This document shows, one piece after another, positions 1 through 9,615 of a stretch of DNA of 64,000 bases. This stretch comes from CAG-873 sp910578365. GTDB taxonomy: Bacteria; Bacteroidota; Bacteroidia; Bacteroidales; Muribaculaceae. The DNA lies in contig OX620685.1 in assembly GCA_951635545.1 (NCBI GenBank), positions 868,001 to 932,000 of the forward strand, written 5' to 3'. The first letter of the stretch is position 1, and each line of letters starts with the position of its first letter. The translations under genes were made by a program, and so were the position numbers. A model generated the notes under the pieces. It was given only the letters and a program-made list of their open reading frames with translations, ran no database searches and was not told where the DNA came from.

Positions 1-13
1 TCCGGACTAGACA
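1..13 (-). mobile_element. Terminal 13 bp of a third IS3-family element
   Basis: The first 13 bases are identical to the orfA-side tip of the two complete IS3 copies in this window (ending at 11050 and, inverted, starting at 31242). A third copy must therefore end here, lying mostly upstream of the window in the same orientation as the copy at 9396-11050. Position 14 is the first base of host DNA. Confidence 0.85.
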
Positions 14-320
14 CTGGGTAGATATGCTGATAGATGTTGTCAGAGAAGTTTATCGTCGTTACCCTGATGAGCTTGAAACTCTTGCACAGAAGGACATGTG
101 GGTTCATCATGTAATGGGCGAAGAGCAACGCAAGTATGAGAAGATTGGCGAAGGTGTCTATCTATGGAAGAATGCCAACAATCGCAACAAGCTCACAGGT
201 CTTCGCTACATATTTGATGAACTGGAAATAGCCTATGCCGAATTAGAGCTCCATTTAGAGCCTCGTCCGGTAGCATTTCCTACTGATAACGCTCAATCGC
301 CAGATGCAGAGAATGAATAA
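14..320 (+). pseudogene. 3' part of an unidentified gene upstream of hsdS, cut by IS3
   Basis: The reading frame is open from the IS border (first host residues Trp-Val-Asp, first Met codon at 24) to the stop at 318-320, about 100 residues. It is charged and probably helical, with no motif I recognise; the pattern GVYLW...NKLTGLRYIFDE near the middle is the most distinctive part. It overlaps the start of hsdS, so it belongs to the restriction operon and sits where the 3' end of hsdM or an accessory gene would lie. The 5' end is missing because the upstream IS3 element interrupts it. Whether the remaining piece is translated is unknown. Confidence 0.55.
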
Positions 321-1401
321 AACATACATGAAGAGACTTGGAGATTACATACGTCAGGTTGATGTCCGCAATCGTGACCTTGCGGTGAATAATTTGCTTG
401 GACTAAGTATAAGCAAGCAATTCATACCGTCTATTGCAAATACGATTGGCACGGACATGGCAAACTACAAGGTAGTACAACCTCGCCAATTTGGATATGT
501 GCCGGTTACCTCTCGTAATGGCGATAAAATAACCGTTGCTTTGTATGAGGGAGATAAACCTTGCATTATCTCACAGGCTTACATTGTCTTTGAAGTCACC
601 GACACTGATAATCTACTCCCTGAATATCTAATGATGTGGTTTCGTCGTTCGGAGTTTGACAGGTATGCTCGATTCAAGTCTCATGGCTCTGCCCGTGAGG
701 TTTTTGAGTGGGATGAGATGGGTGATGTTATGTTACCGGTGCCGCCGATTGAGGAGCAGCGGAAGATTGTTGCGGAGTATCAGGCTGTGGAGCAACGTAT
801 TGAAAACAATCGCCGCCTCATAGCAACTCTTGAATCTGCCGCCCAGACCATCTACCGCAAAATGTTCGTTGATAACATAGCCCCCGAAAACCTCCCCCAG
901 GGTTGGCGTATGGGTAAATTGGGGGATATTATGACAATTTCGAGTGGTAAATCATTATCAGATAGGGTCGATTCTCCTAATGTTGAGTATAAATATCCTG
1001 TTTCTGGAGCTTCAGGTACAATTGGATATGCTCGTGAAGCCAATCAAACAGATAAGTTTTTAACTACTGGTCGTGTGGGCACCATAGGCGTTGTTAATCG
1101 CTATCTGACTCCTGCTTGGACGGCTGACAATGTTCTTGTCGCTAAATCACCCTTCTACGAATACTCTTATCAAGTGCTTCAAGATGTTAATTACCAAGAA
1201 TTGATAGGCGGTGGTGTTCAAAACTTAATTACTCAAACGGGGCTTTCTAACATTGAATTGCCAATTCCACCTTCAGAAAAAATAAATGAGTTCGAAAGAC
1301 GAATAAAAGATATTTCCAACCTATCTACCACACTGGATAAAGAGAATGACACAATGTTAGAAGTTCTTCATCTTCTTCTCACTAAACTCTCAACAATCTG
1401 A
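304..1401 (+). CDS. hsdS: Type I restriction enzyme specificity subunit (HsdS)
   Basis: This is the DNA-recognition subunit of a type I restriction-modification enzyme. Two target-recognition domains (about residues 20-140 and 200-320) are each followed by a conserved helical spacer: PVPPIEEQRKIVAEYQ near residue 146-160 and PIPPSEKINEFERR near 323-336. At 365 residues it is slightly short for the family (about 400) but has both half-site domains. The start could be 304 or the Met codon at 313; both overlap the upstream fragment. HsdM is not in the window and is presumably upstream of the IS. The next gene starts 3 bp after the stop, so the operon continues. Confidence 0.92.
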   Translation: MQRMNKTYMKRLGDYIRQVDVRNRDLAVNNLLGLSISKQFIPSIANTIGTDMANYKVVQPRQFGYVPVTSRNGDKITVALYEGDKPCIISQAYIVFEVTDTDNLLPEYLMMWFRRSEFDRYARFKSHGSAREVFEWDEMGDVMLPVPPIEEQRKIVAEYQAVEQRIENNRRLIATLESAAQTIYRKMFVDNIAPENLPQGWRMGKLGDIMTISSGKSLSDRVDSPNVEYKYPVSGASGTIGYAREANQTDKFLTTGRVGTIGVVNRYLTPAWTADNVLVAKSPFYEYSYQVLQDVNYQELIGGGVQNLITQTGLSNIELPIPPSEKINEFERRIKDISNLSTTLDKENDTMLEVLHLLLTKLSTI

Positions 1402-1404
1402 TAT

Positions 1405-2436
1405 ATGCAGTTCTCATTTGACACCGACTCAAAAGGCTATCTCAAAAAAAGAGAAAGCGCTAATTTGGAATACAAACAAAATTTCCAAAAGGGCGATGCT
1501 TTACTAAAATATTTGAAGACCTTAGTAGGTATGGCTAATAATCGAGGTGGTTTCATTATGTTTGGTGTACAAGATTCACCTCATATACCTATAGGAATGG
1601 CGTCGACAAAATTTCAAGATACTGATCCTAAAGACATCGATGGTAAATTAAGGGAATTCTTCTCCCCGAATATTAAATGGTGGTCGGAGATTCGTGAGGT
1701 TGTCATTGAGGGTACGAAACGTTGTTTTGGCTTTTTAATTGTTGAGGAAGCTGAAGAGAAACCTATTGTATGTAAGAAGAACAAAGATGGGCTTTTAAGG
1801 GAAGGTGCTATTTATTACAGATATAGAGGCGAAACTAAAGAAATCGAGTATCCTGAACTAAAATCCTTGTTAGATAATGAACGCGAAAAAGAGCGTATCC
1901 TTTGGATAAAGCATATCCAGAAGATTGCCATAGTAGGACCAAGACAAATCAACATACTTGATCGATATAACGGAGAGATTTCATATGGTGATAAAAGTGT
2001 TTTGCTCGACAAAAGTCTACTGGACCAATTAAATTTCATACAAGAAGGACATTTCACAGAAAAAGAAGGCGAAGGCCTTCCGACCTTGAAACTAATTGGA
2101 AGCATCGATGGTTTAATTGATGTTAATGACTCTGTTATTGACACAAATGCGGTCTATCCTTTAACCACAAAAGAACTTCAGGAGCAACTTGGTTTGAATT
2201 TTTATCAAATGCAAGCTATAATATATTCATTAGATTTGAAAAATAAGCCAAAGAGACATACTGAAATAAAGCATGGCGAAAAAGCACACCCTATACATAA
2301 ATACTCTCAGTCATGTGCAGATGTTATAAAAGGTCTTTTTGAGAAACAGGGTAAAGAGACGTTTATTCAGGATTGTGTTGAAAAATATAAAATATTTCGT
2401 GCATCAAGACCTAAGGAAAAGAGAAAAAGAAAGTAA
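1405..2436 (+). CDS. AlbA_2 (Schlafen-like) domain protein in the RM operon
   Basis: The 343-residue protein has an N-terminal AlbA_2/divergent AAA-4 domain (roughly residues 12-155). Its signature pieces are visible: SANLEYKQNF near the start, then MANNRGGFIMFGVQD, the glycine-rich strand-turn typical of this family. The C-terminal half is not recognisable and ends in a Lys/Arg-rich tail. In type I restriction operons such genes often sit between hsdS and hsdR; their biochemical role is not settled (nucleic-acid binding or nuclease-like). It starts 3 bp after hsdS and its stop lies directly before an orphan hsdR start (2439), so it once preceded its own hsdR allele. Confidence 0.8.
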   Translation: MQFSFDTDSKGYLKKRESANLEYKQNFQKGDALLKYLKTLVGMANNRGGFIMFGVQDSPHIPIGMASTKFQDTDPKDIDGKLREFFSPNIKWWSEIREVVIEGTKRCFGFLIVEEAEEKPIVCKKNKDGLLREGAIYYRYRGETKEIEYPELKSLLDNEREKERILWIKHIQKIAIVGPRQINILDRYNGEISYGDKSVLLDKSLLDQLNFIQEGHFTEKEGEGLPTLKLIGSIDGLIDVNDSVIDTNAVYPLTTKELQEQLGLNFYQMQAIIYSLDLKNKPKRHTEIKHGEKAHPIHKYSQSCADVIKGLFEKQGKETFIQDCVEKYKIFRASRPKEKRKRK

Positions 2437-2438
2437 CC

Positions 2439-2555
2439 ATGGCAGCATTCAGCGAAGCACAATTAGAGCAGGCATTTGTCGAGCTTTTCAAGGCGGAAGG
2501 CTACGACTATGTTCATGGCGAGAATATCGGCCGTGATACACGCGATGTGTTATAA
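2439..2555 (+). pseudogene. Orphan 5' fragment of an hsdR allele
   Basis: The 38 codons encode a near copy of the first 37 residues of the intact HsdR at 4307 (same LEQAFVELFKAE and DYVHGEN segments), then run into a stop codon. The two DNA copies differ at roughly one base in eight, so this is a different allele rather than a fresh duplication. Similarity ends abruptly near 2549. The fragment marks the place where the next gene was inserted. Confidence 0.85.
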
Positions 2556-2588
2556 CATACTACAAATTCGAAATATTTTAATTTGAAC

Positions 2589-4304
2589 ATGGCTTTACCT
2601 ATAAACATAGAGGATCTGCTGAATAAGCAAAAGGTAGAGGACAACCGCATTGAGTTCAAGCGTGGTTGGAATCCGGATAAGATTTATCATACAATCTGCG
2701 CCTTTGCAACTGATTTGGACAATATCGGCGGCGGATATATTCTTGTTGGTGTGGAGCAAGATGAAAACGGCATAGCCAAACGACCGGTAAAAGGTCTGCC
2801 TATTGAGACGATTGATGAGATTATGAAGGATATGGTTGGATATGATGCGAAAATCACCTCATCCAATCTTAGGTCGATTTCGTATAACACGCGGGTTTCA
2901 AAGGAGGAGGTTGATGGCCAGACCGTACTTGCTATATGGGTTCCGACGGGACCAAATAGACCTTATTGTGTCCCCGAAAGTGTTATCTCCAAAGGGAAGT
3001 CCCCACTTAAATATTATATACGGAGCAAAGCTTCCACCATTGAAGCAAGAGGAGAGACACTGGATGAAGTGCGCGCCTTAGCCGACCGCACACCCTTTGA
3101 CGAGCGGGGAAATGAGGCAATCAAGATTGAAGATATTTCCGGCGTTTTGGTCTATGAACATCTGAAAACCGTAAAAAGTAAATTGGCCGAAAATTTTGCA
3201 GGTAGACCGCTGGAAGATATTCTCGATGAGATGAATCTATTGACCGGCCCATCTGAGAATCGTCTTGTAAAGAATGTGGCGGCAATGATGTTTTGCGAAC
3301 ATCCCGAAAAATTCTTTCCTGCAACTCAGGTCGATATAGTGCTATTTCCGGAGGGAAGTATAGAAAATCCGGATATATTAGTAGAGGTGCCTAAGATTGT
3401 TGGGCCCGTACCTAAGATGATAAGCGAGGCTCTGTCTTATCTGCGAACCAATGTGATTAAAAAACGTATTTCAAAGCCGGATGACAAAGAGAAGTCTGAC
3501 AAGGCATATAATTATCCCTATCAGGCTTTTGAAGAAGCAGTAGTAAATGCACTATATCATCGTGATTATCAAGAGCGCGAACCGGTTGAGATTACTATAG
3601 AACCAACCCATATCGACATTTTGAGTTATTCCGGACCGGATAGGTCAATAACAACGGAAGCGATAAAAGCGGCTCAAAGATTGAAGGCAAGAAGATACCG
3701 TAACCGCAGATTAGGAGATTTTCTTAAAGAGTTGGATTTGACAGAAGGACGTGCAACCGGAATACCGACCATTCAAAAGTCACTCCGGGAAAACGGCTCT
3801 GATAAGGCTGTAATAGATACGGATGAAGACAGAACTTATTTCTTGATGACTATTCCATGTCGTGAGGATATGATTAACTCCAATAGATTGGAAACGTCAA
3901 CAGAGGCTCATTCGGACCTTGATACTCGCCTTTTACAGATACTTGGGCAATCATTTGTTAAAGTTCAAACATCTATATATCAATGCAATATAACAAATAA
4001 AAGCCAACTTTTACAGATACTTGAACAGCTATCTGTAAAAGTCTGGGATAAGGCTAAAAAATATATAGATAAGTCATTATTGTGTCAATATACAATTGAA
4101 TTAATCGAATATCTAAACATCAATCCATCAACTATTAAAGAAATTATTGGATTTATTAATCACCCGGATGGCATCGAATTCAGGAGAAAGATTTTAAATC
4201 CTTTAATTGAACTTGGGTATGTAGCTATGACAAATCCAGACAAGCCAACAAGCTCAAAGCAAAAATATACTCTGACGGATTCTGGAAAAGAATTATTTAA
4301 ATAA
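2589..4304 (+). CDS. AlbA_2 domain / GHKL-type ATPase-like protein (COG2865 type)
   Basis: The 571-residue protein begins with an AlbA_2 domain (NRIEFKRGWN; later DNIGGGYILVGVEQD) and has a central GHKL-like ATPase module around residues 310-360 (AFEEAVVNALYHRDY, then EPTHIDILSYSGP). A winged-helix-like C-terminus ends in LTDSG. This order is typical of COG2865-type putative regulators or ATP-binding proteins. A TTG six bases upstream is possible, but ATG at 2589 is preferred. The gene lies between an orphan hsdR start and the intact hsdR, only 2 bp before the latter. It carries an internal near-duplication of a LLQILGQS/LLQILEQL segment around residues 455-490. Confidence 0.8.
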   Translation: MALPINIEDLLNKQKVEDNRIEFKRGWNPDKIYHTICAFATDLDNIGGGYILVGVEQDENGIAKRPVKGLPIETIDEIMKDMVGYDAKITSSNLRSISYNTRVSKEEVDGQTVLAIWVPTGPNRPYCVPESVISKGKSPLKYYIRSKASTIEARGETLDEVRALADRTPFDERGNEAIKIEDISGVLVYEHLKTVKSKLAENFAGRPLEDILDEMNLLTGPSENRLVKNVAAMMFCEHPEKFFPATQVDIVLFPEGSIENPDILVEVPKIVGPVPKMISEALSYLRTNVIKKRISKPDDKEKSDKAYNYPYQAFEEAVVNALYHRDYQEREPVEITIEPTHIDILSYSGPDRSITTEAIKAAQRLKARRYRNRRLGDFLKELDLTEGRATGIPTIQKSLRENGSDKAVIDTDEDRTYFLMTIPCREDMINSNRLETSTEAHSDLDTRLLQILGQSFVKVQTSIYQCNITNKSQLLQILEQLSVKVWDKAKKYIDKSLLCQYTIELIEYLNINPSTIKEIIGFINHPDGIEFRRKILNPLIELGYVAMTNPDKPTSSKQKYTLTDSGKELFK

Positions 4305-4306
4305 TC

Positions 4307-7300
4307 ATGGCAGTATTCAACGAAGCGCAATTAGAGCAGGCATTTGTCGAGCTTTTCAAGGCTGAGAGCTATGACTATGTTCACGGCGAGAATATCAACC
4401 GTGACACTCGCGACGTTATTCTCTATGATGACCTGCGGGTCTTCCTTCGAGAACAGCATAAGGCGCAAGGTATTACGGAAGATGAGATAAACCGTGCTAT
4501 CGCCAAGATTGAAACATCGGAAGGCGGCGGTGTATATGCGGAGAATGTAGAGGCTCTACGTTTGATTCAACGGGGTTTCTCACTGCGTCGCACAGATCCG
4601 AAGTTGCCGGACCTATATATCAATCTCGTCAATTATGACGAGTTCAAAGCTGATGAGCAAATCAAGGGTGCCAAAAACATCTTCAAGTTTGTCAACCAGT
4701 TTGCCATCGACGGAGAGCATCACCGTATTCCCGACGGTATTGTCTTTGTCAATGGACTACCTCTTGTTGTCCTGGAGTTCAAGAATGCCATCAAGCAGAA
4801 TACTACCATTGAGAACGCCTACAAGCAGCTCACTCGCCGCTATCGCCGCGATATACCCAAACTGTTCCGCTATAACGCATTTGTGGTTATAAGCGATGGA
4901 ATGAACAACAAGATGGGTTCGCTTTTCGCTCCATACGAATATTTCTATGGCTGGAACAAAGCGGAAGCCACTGACTCTGTGCTTGAAGGAGCTTTCGATT
5001 CAATGTTCACCATGATGCACGGCCTGTTCCGCAAGGAAAGACTGATTGATGTGGTGCATAACTTCATCTTCCTGCCGGATACTCCGAAAGATGAAGATAA
5101 GATCGTGTGTCGCTATCCGCAGTATTTTGCCACCACAGCATTATATAACAATATTCTCCGTCACTCACGTCTGAATCCTAATGGAGACGGAAAGGGCGGT
5201 ACATATTTCGGAGCTACCGGTTGCGGCAAGTCTTACACTATGCTCTTCTTGGCGCAGCAGCTTATGCGTTCCAAAAGGCTGAGTAGTCCGACTATCGTAC
5301 TTATAACAGACCGCACTGACCTTGACGACCAGTTGTCCAAAACATTTCTCAATGCCACTAAATATATCGGCGACAAGACCATAGTTCAGGCAAATAGTCG
5401 CGAAGCCCTTGGTGAACTTTTGCGCGGACGTGCTGCCGGAGGTGTGTTCCTCACAACCATCCAGAAGTTTGAGGAGGAAACAGGGCTGATGAGTGACCGA
5501 GCCAACATAATCTGTATTTCCGATGAAGCCCACCGCTCACAGGCTGGTCTCGGTATGAAGACAAAGATTACCGAGAAGGGAGTGACACGCAAGTATGGCT
5601 TCGCCAAATACTTGCGAGACTCGTTGCCTAATGCCACATACGTCGGCTTTACCGGCACTCCACTTGATAACACCCTCGATGTATTTGGCCCAATCGTAGA
5701 CCGCTATACAATGACTGAGGCTGTGGCAGACGAAATCACCCGTAAGATTGTCTATGAAGGTCGTGCTGCCAAAGTGATGATTGACTCGGCCAAGGTCAAG
5801 GAGATAGAGAAATACTACTCGGAGTGTAAGGATGAGGGTGCGAGCGAATACCAGATTGAGGAGAGCAAAAAGCGAATGACCCGCATAGATGTAATCCTCA
5901 ATGACCCGGATCTTTTAGGGAACATCGCCAAAGATATCGTGGAGCATTATGAGCGCAGAATGGAAGAAGGTTCTACAGTGCTCGGAAAGGCAATGATTGT
6001 TTGCAGTAGCCGCAGCATAGCGTGGAATCTCTATCAGGCAATCATACGCATACGTCCGGAATGGGCGGAAGTCAAGGAATGTGTGGCGGGAGAAACGCTT
6101 ACAGATAAAGAGCGTGAGCAGATAAAGCCGATGCCACGCATGGCAATGGTCATCACCCGAAACAAGGATGAAGACAGCGAAGAACTGTATAATCATCTCG
6201 GCAACGATGAGTATCGCAAGACTCTTGACAAGCAGTTCAAGGAAGTTAAGAGCAACTTCAAGATAGCTATAGTTGTGGATATGTGGATAACCGGCTTCGA
6301 TGTTCCAAGCCTCGATACAATGTATTGCTTCAAGCCGCTCCAGATGCACACCTTGATTCAGACAATATCTCGCGTGAACCGTGTTTATCCCGGCAAAGAA
6401 AAAGGTCTTGTTGTGGATTATCTTGGTATCAAACGACAGATGAACGAGGCTTTGCATCAGTATGGTGGCAATGGTGATGTTGACGGTCCCGATCTTGAAA
6501 CTATAGAAGAAGCCGTAAAGGTTGTCAAGGATGAACTTGACATCATTCGCCGTATGTTCAATAGGTTTGACTGGTCGGCCTACTTTACCGGCACTCCACT
6601 CCAGCAGCTTGACGTGCTGAACAAGGCAGCGGAATATGTCCAGAAGACAAAGGCGGAGGAGACACGCTTTATGCGTCATGTCAAGAAGATGAAAGGCGCA
6701 TACGACATCTGTTGTAACTCCGACTTGCTGAGCAAAGCTGAAGTCAACGACCTCCATTTCTTCCTTGCCATACGAAGCATCATCTCAAAACTTACCAAGG
6801 GCAATGCTCCGGATGCCGTCAGGATGAACAAACGTGTTGCAGAGATGCTGAAAGACGCTCTCGTATCTGACACAGTGGAAGAGATTGCTAAGATTGGTGT
6901 TGCCTCGGATGAAGAGATAGATCTGCTGTCGTCGGACTATATGAAGCGCATCAATCAGATACCGTACAAGAACACAAAGGTCAAACTGATGGAGCAGCTT
7001 CTCAAACAGGTTATTGAGTCGCTGCGCAAAGTGAACAAGCAGAAAGGTGTCGACTTTACAAAGCGCCTTGAAGATATAGTAAAGAAGTATAACGACCGTT
7101 CGGATGATGCGGCACTCGCAAATGATGTTATTGATGATGTTGTCGGCGAGATGGTGAAATTGATGGAGGAAGTGGCTGGAGAACGTAGTTCAGGTGATGC
7201 CATCGGTCTCTCACTCGCTGAAAAAGCTTTCTTCGATATACTAAAAGCGGTGGCTGTAAAATATGACTTTATCGAGAACTTCTCTGATGAAAAGCTGATC

Positions 7301-7555
7301 GCGCTCGCCAAGTCTATAAAGACGATGGTTGAGGAGCAAAGCGATGTAGAAGACTGGCTTAACCGTAGCGATCTGCGCGCAACACTGAAGATGAACGTCA
7401 TTGTTCTCCTTGCCCGTGCCGGCTATCCGCCAAAAATACGCGACGAGGTATACAAGGAAATTCTCGAGCAGGCTGAAAGCTTCAAGCGCCACTCCTCACC
7501 GCGCCCATACTCGACATTCTCCGATGACTCAATCTCAATAGCCGCAGAACCTTAA
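4307..7555 (+). CDS. hsdR: Type I restriction enzyme endonuclease/translocase subunit (HsdR)
   Basis: This is the 1082-residue motor-nuclease subunit that translocates DNA and cuts unmodified targets. The N-terminal PD-(D/E)xK nuclease is visible as DGIVFVNG then LVVLEFKNA (about residues 143-160). The SF2 helicase motor follows: Walker A in FGATGCGKSYTM near 300, DEAHRSQ near 405, VGFTGTP near 446, and a late QTISRVNRVYPG motif near 685. Length and order are normal and I see no frameshift. The start is the ATG 2 bp after the upstream gene. Function depends on HsdM, which lies outside the window. Confidence 0.95.
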   Translation: MAVFNEAQLEQAFVELFKAESYDYVHGENINRDTRDVILYDDLRVFLREQHKAQGITEDEINRAIAKIETSEGGGVYAENVEALRLIQRGFSLRRTDPKLPDLYINLVNYDEFKADEQIKGAKNIFKFVNQFAIDGEHHRIPDGIVFVNGLPLVVLEFKNAIKQNTTIENAYKQLTRRYRRDIPKLFRYNAFVVISDGMNNKMGSLFAPYEYFYGWNKAEATDSVLEGAFDSMFTMMHGLFRKERLIDVVHNFIFLPDTPKDEDKIVCRYPQYFATTALYNNILRHSRLNPNGDGKGGTYFGATGCGKSYTMLFLAQQLMRSKRLSSPTIVLITDRTDLDDQLSKTFLNATKYIGDKTIVQANSREALGELLRGRAAGGVFLTTIQKFEEETGLMSDRANIICISDEAHRSQAGLGMKTKITEKGVTRKYGFAKYLRDSLPNATYVGFTGTPLDNTLDVFGPIVDRYTMTEAVADEITRKIVYEGRAAKVMIDSAKVKEIEKYYSECKDEGASEYQIEESKKRMTRIDVILNDPDLLGNIAKDIVEHYERRMEEGSTVLGKAMIVCSSRSIAWNLYQAIIRIRPEWAEVKECVAGETLTDKEREQIKPMPRMAMVITRNKDEDSEELYNHLGNDEYRKTLDKQFKEVKSNFKIAIVVDMWITGFDVPSLDTMYCFKPLQMHTLIQTISRVNRVYPGKEKGLVVDYLGIKRQMNEALHQYGGNGDVDGPDLETIEEAVKVVKDELDIIRRMFNRFDWSAYFTGTPLQQLDVLNKAAEYVQKTKAEETRFMRHVKKMKGAYDICCNSDLLSKAEVNDLHFFLAIRSIISKLTKGNAPDAVRMNKRVAEMLKDALVSDTVEEIAKIGVASDEEIDLLSSDYMKRINQIPYKNTKVKLMEQLLKQVIESLRKVNKQKGVDFTKRLEDIVKKYNDRSDDAALANDVIDDVVGEMVKLMEEVAGERSSGDAIGLSLAEKAFFDILKAVAVKYDFIENFSDEKLIALAKSIKTMVEEQSDVEDWLNRSDLRATLKMNVIVLLARAGYPPKIRDEVYKEILEQAESFKRHSSPRPYSTFSDDSISIAAEP

Positions 7556-7567
7556 AATCATAATACA

Positions 7568-8569
7568 ATGGGAAAGAAACTATTGATTTTAGGTAATGGA
7601 TTCGACCTTGCTTTCGGATTCTGGACTTCATATGCAAATTTTGTTAATGTTCGGGCTGGTAAAGACTATAGCTTTTGGCCGTTTAATGAACCGCCGACCG
7701 GCAAATACCTAACTGAATCACTACATCACCATTTCTATAATTTTGTCAGACAGCATGAAGATGAGTTAGGTCGCATCAGGTGGATAGATATTGAACAGGA
7801 GTTGTATAACTATGTGAATTCTAAAAAAGGTCTACCTGTTAATAATGAACTGGTACAGGAGGATGAGCGTAGCTATAATTCTCTTGTTTACCAACTTCAA
7901 ACTTATCTGTCAGCTGTTTATCCTCATAGGCGTAATCACGACATTGACATTACAATACCTACTGAAATCCTTAAGGCCATAAGGAGAAACGGAGGTTTTA
8001 ACCTCATCTACACATTCAACTATACCAATCCGACCTATATTTTTAGCAATTTTGCAGGTTATTCAGAAAATGAGATGCCCCCAATTAAATATATGCATGG
8101 TTCGCTAAATGATAAAAATATAGTGTTAGGTTTTAATGAAGATCTAAATCTTCCGCAAGAATATGATTTCATGTTCAAATGTGATAAGATTGAACCGCAC
8201 AATTTGGCAAATGATTTGCTTGATGCAGATGATATAATTGTTTATGGATTATCTTTTGGCAAAATTGACGGCATATACTTTAAGCCATTTTTAGAGCAAT
8301 TAAGTTCTGTAATCACAGCTAAACGGAAACCTCGTTTCTCAATAATCACGTATGATGAAAATTCTGTCAAATCAATTCGAAGAAACCTCAGGGCGATGGG
8401 GTTATCAAGAGAAAAAATAAATAACGGTCTTGAATTCAGAATTATCCCAGTTCATGAAATTGAGTGGGATGCGACTGCACGTAATAATTATCACTCTTTT
8501 ATTGAAGCCCTAAAGCCGATTCCGCCAATTACCATTGGACGTAATCCTTATAATAAATGGCAATGGTAA
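7568..8569 (+). CDS. abiH: AbiH-family abortive infection protein
   Basis: The 333-residue protein has the AbiH pattern: LLILGNGFDLAFGFWTSY at the N-terminus, FNYTN near 160, YMHGSLND near 175, and a late DIIVYGLSFGKID around 225. Family members are linked to phage abortive infection; the mechanism is not well established. It starts 12 bp after hsdR, so it is probably co-transcribed with the restriction genes, a usual place for backup defence genes. Confidence 0.85.
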   Translation: MGKKLLILGNGFDLAFGFWTSYANFVNVRAGKDYSFWPFNEPPTGKYLTESLHHHFYNFVRQHEDELGRIRWIDIEQELYNYVNSKKGLPVNNELVQEDERSYNSLVYQLQTYLSAVYPHRRNHDIDITIPTEILKAIRRNGGFNLIYTFNYTNPTYIFSNFAGYSENEMPPIKYMHGSLNDKNIVLGFNEDLNLPQEYDFMFKCDKIEPHNLANDLLDADDIIVYGLSFGKIDGIYFKPFLEQLSSVITAKRKPRFSIITYDENSVKSIRRNLRAMGLSREKINNGLEFRIIPVHEIEWDATARNNYHSFIEALKPIPPITIGRNPYNKWQW

Positions 8570-8603
8570 ATATGCGGCCAATAAATTGAATAAATTGTAA
8601 GTT

Positions 8604-8762
8604 ATGAGCAAGAAGTCTATACGGTTTTTTAATGACCGCGAGGTGAGGGCGGTATGGGATGACGAGAACAACGGCTGGTGGTTCTCGGCTACCGATGTGG
8701 TGCGGGCCATCAATGATGAGCCGGACTATACGAAGACAGGTGACTATTATCAGCATTATTAA
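8604..8762 (+). pseudogene. Orphan BRO-N-like 5' fragment of a Fic-type gene
   Basis: The 52-residue frame matches the first 50 or so residues of the BRO-N/Fic protein at 12887 (shared pieces SIRFFNDREVRA, WWFSATDVVRAINDEPDY), then diverges and stops. The DNA copies are similar but clearly not identical. It could be expressed as a tiny BRO-N peptide, but the abrupt loss of similarity points to a truncated gene start. Confidence 0.75.
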
Positions 8763-8771
8763 GAAAGATTT

Positions 8772-9395
8772 ATGGATAACGGACAGATAATATTGTTTCA
8801 GACGCAGGGTGGCGAGACGAAGATTGAGGTTCGGCTTGCAAATGAATCTGTATGGCTCACTGCTGACCAGATGGCGGAGCTGTTTCAACGCAACAAGTCG
8901 ACCATTTCAAGACATATTAAGAATATCTATGAAAGTGCTGAATTAGAGCAAAATCGAACTGTTGCATTTTTTGCAACAGTTCAAAACGAGGGTGATAGAA
9001 AGGTTGAGCGCAATATTGCGTACTACAACCTCGATATGATTATCAGCGTGGGGTATCGTGTAAATTCTCATCGAGGCGTGCAGTTTCGACAGTGGGCTAC
9101 TCAGGTGTTGAAGGAATATATGATAAAGGGGTTTGCGCTGAATGATGACCTGCTGAAGAATGCCGGACAAGGAAATTATTTCGATGAACTGTTGGCTCGC
9201 ATCCGCGACATACGCAGTTCGGAGAAGGTATTCTATCGCAAGGTGCTGGAGATTTATGCCCTCAGCATCGACTATGACCCTCACACCTCCATCACTCAAC
9301 AGTTCTTCAAGACGGTGCAGAATAAGATGCACTTTGCCGCCCACGGACATACTGCCGCAGAGGTTATCTATGACCGTGCCAATGCCGAAAAGGAT
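8772..9395 (+). pseudogene. rhuM: RhuM-family protein, 5' part (gene split by IS3)
   Basis: The frame encodes the first 208 residues of a RhuM (virulence-protein-like) protein: SVWLTADQMAELFQRNKSTI is an HTH-like segment near residues 28-47, followed by NEGDRKVERNIAYYNLDMII and GVQFRQWATQVLKEY. At 9396 the frame enters an IS3 element and ends 15 codons later. Joining 9395 to 11054 (one GAT copy removed) continues the RhuM frame without a break (AEKD then FMGLTTWRGAMP) to the stop at 11434. RhuM genes are often found beside Fic genes, as here. Function is unknown. Confidence 0.88.
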
Positions 9396-9520
9396 TGTGG
9401 CGTCCTGAAAAATATTGACGGGTCAGAGGGTTTGAGATTATGAATGAATGTTAAACAGTCCGAAGACTGTGGAGACATGCAGGTATGAGCCTGAGATCCC
9501 CGAGGTTGGGGTAAAATCCT

Positions 9521-9539
9521 CCGGGGCTCGATGCCCCGG
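9521..9539 (-). terminator. GC-rich hairpin downstream of IS3 orfB (copy 1)
   Basis: A 7-bp GC stem (CCGGGGC/GCCCCGG) around TCGAT lies beyond the orfB stop and is bordered by T-rich or A-rich runs on both sides, so it could stop transcription in either direction. The same hairpin is at 32753-32771 in copy 2. Confidence 0.55.
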
Positions 9540-9615
9540 GGATTTTTGAGACTTGCAGTGCAATCACCGTCAGTCCCGTCGGTTGGGGTATGCAAAAGTA
9601 CTGAAAAATCTTGAC

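Noticed and set aside
8529..8888. 119-codon minus-strand frame over the BRO-N fragment and the rhuM start
   Set aside because: A similar antisense frame occurs at 12866-13369 over the paralogous start, as expected from the shared sense sequence; no own signals.
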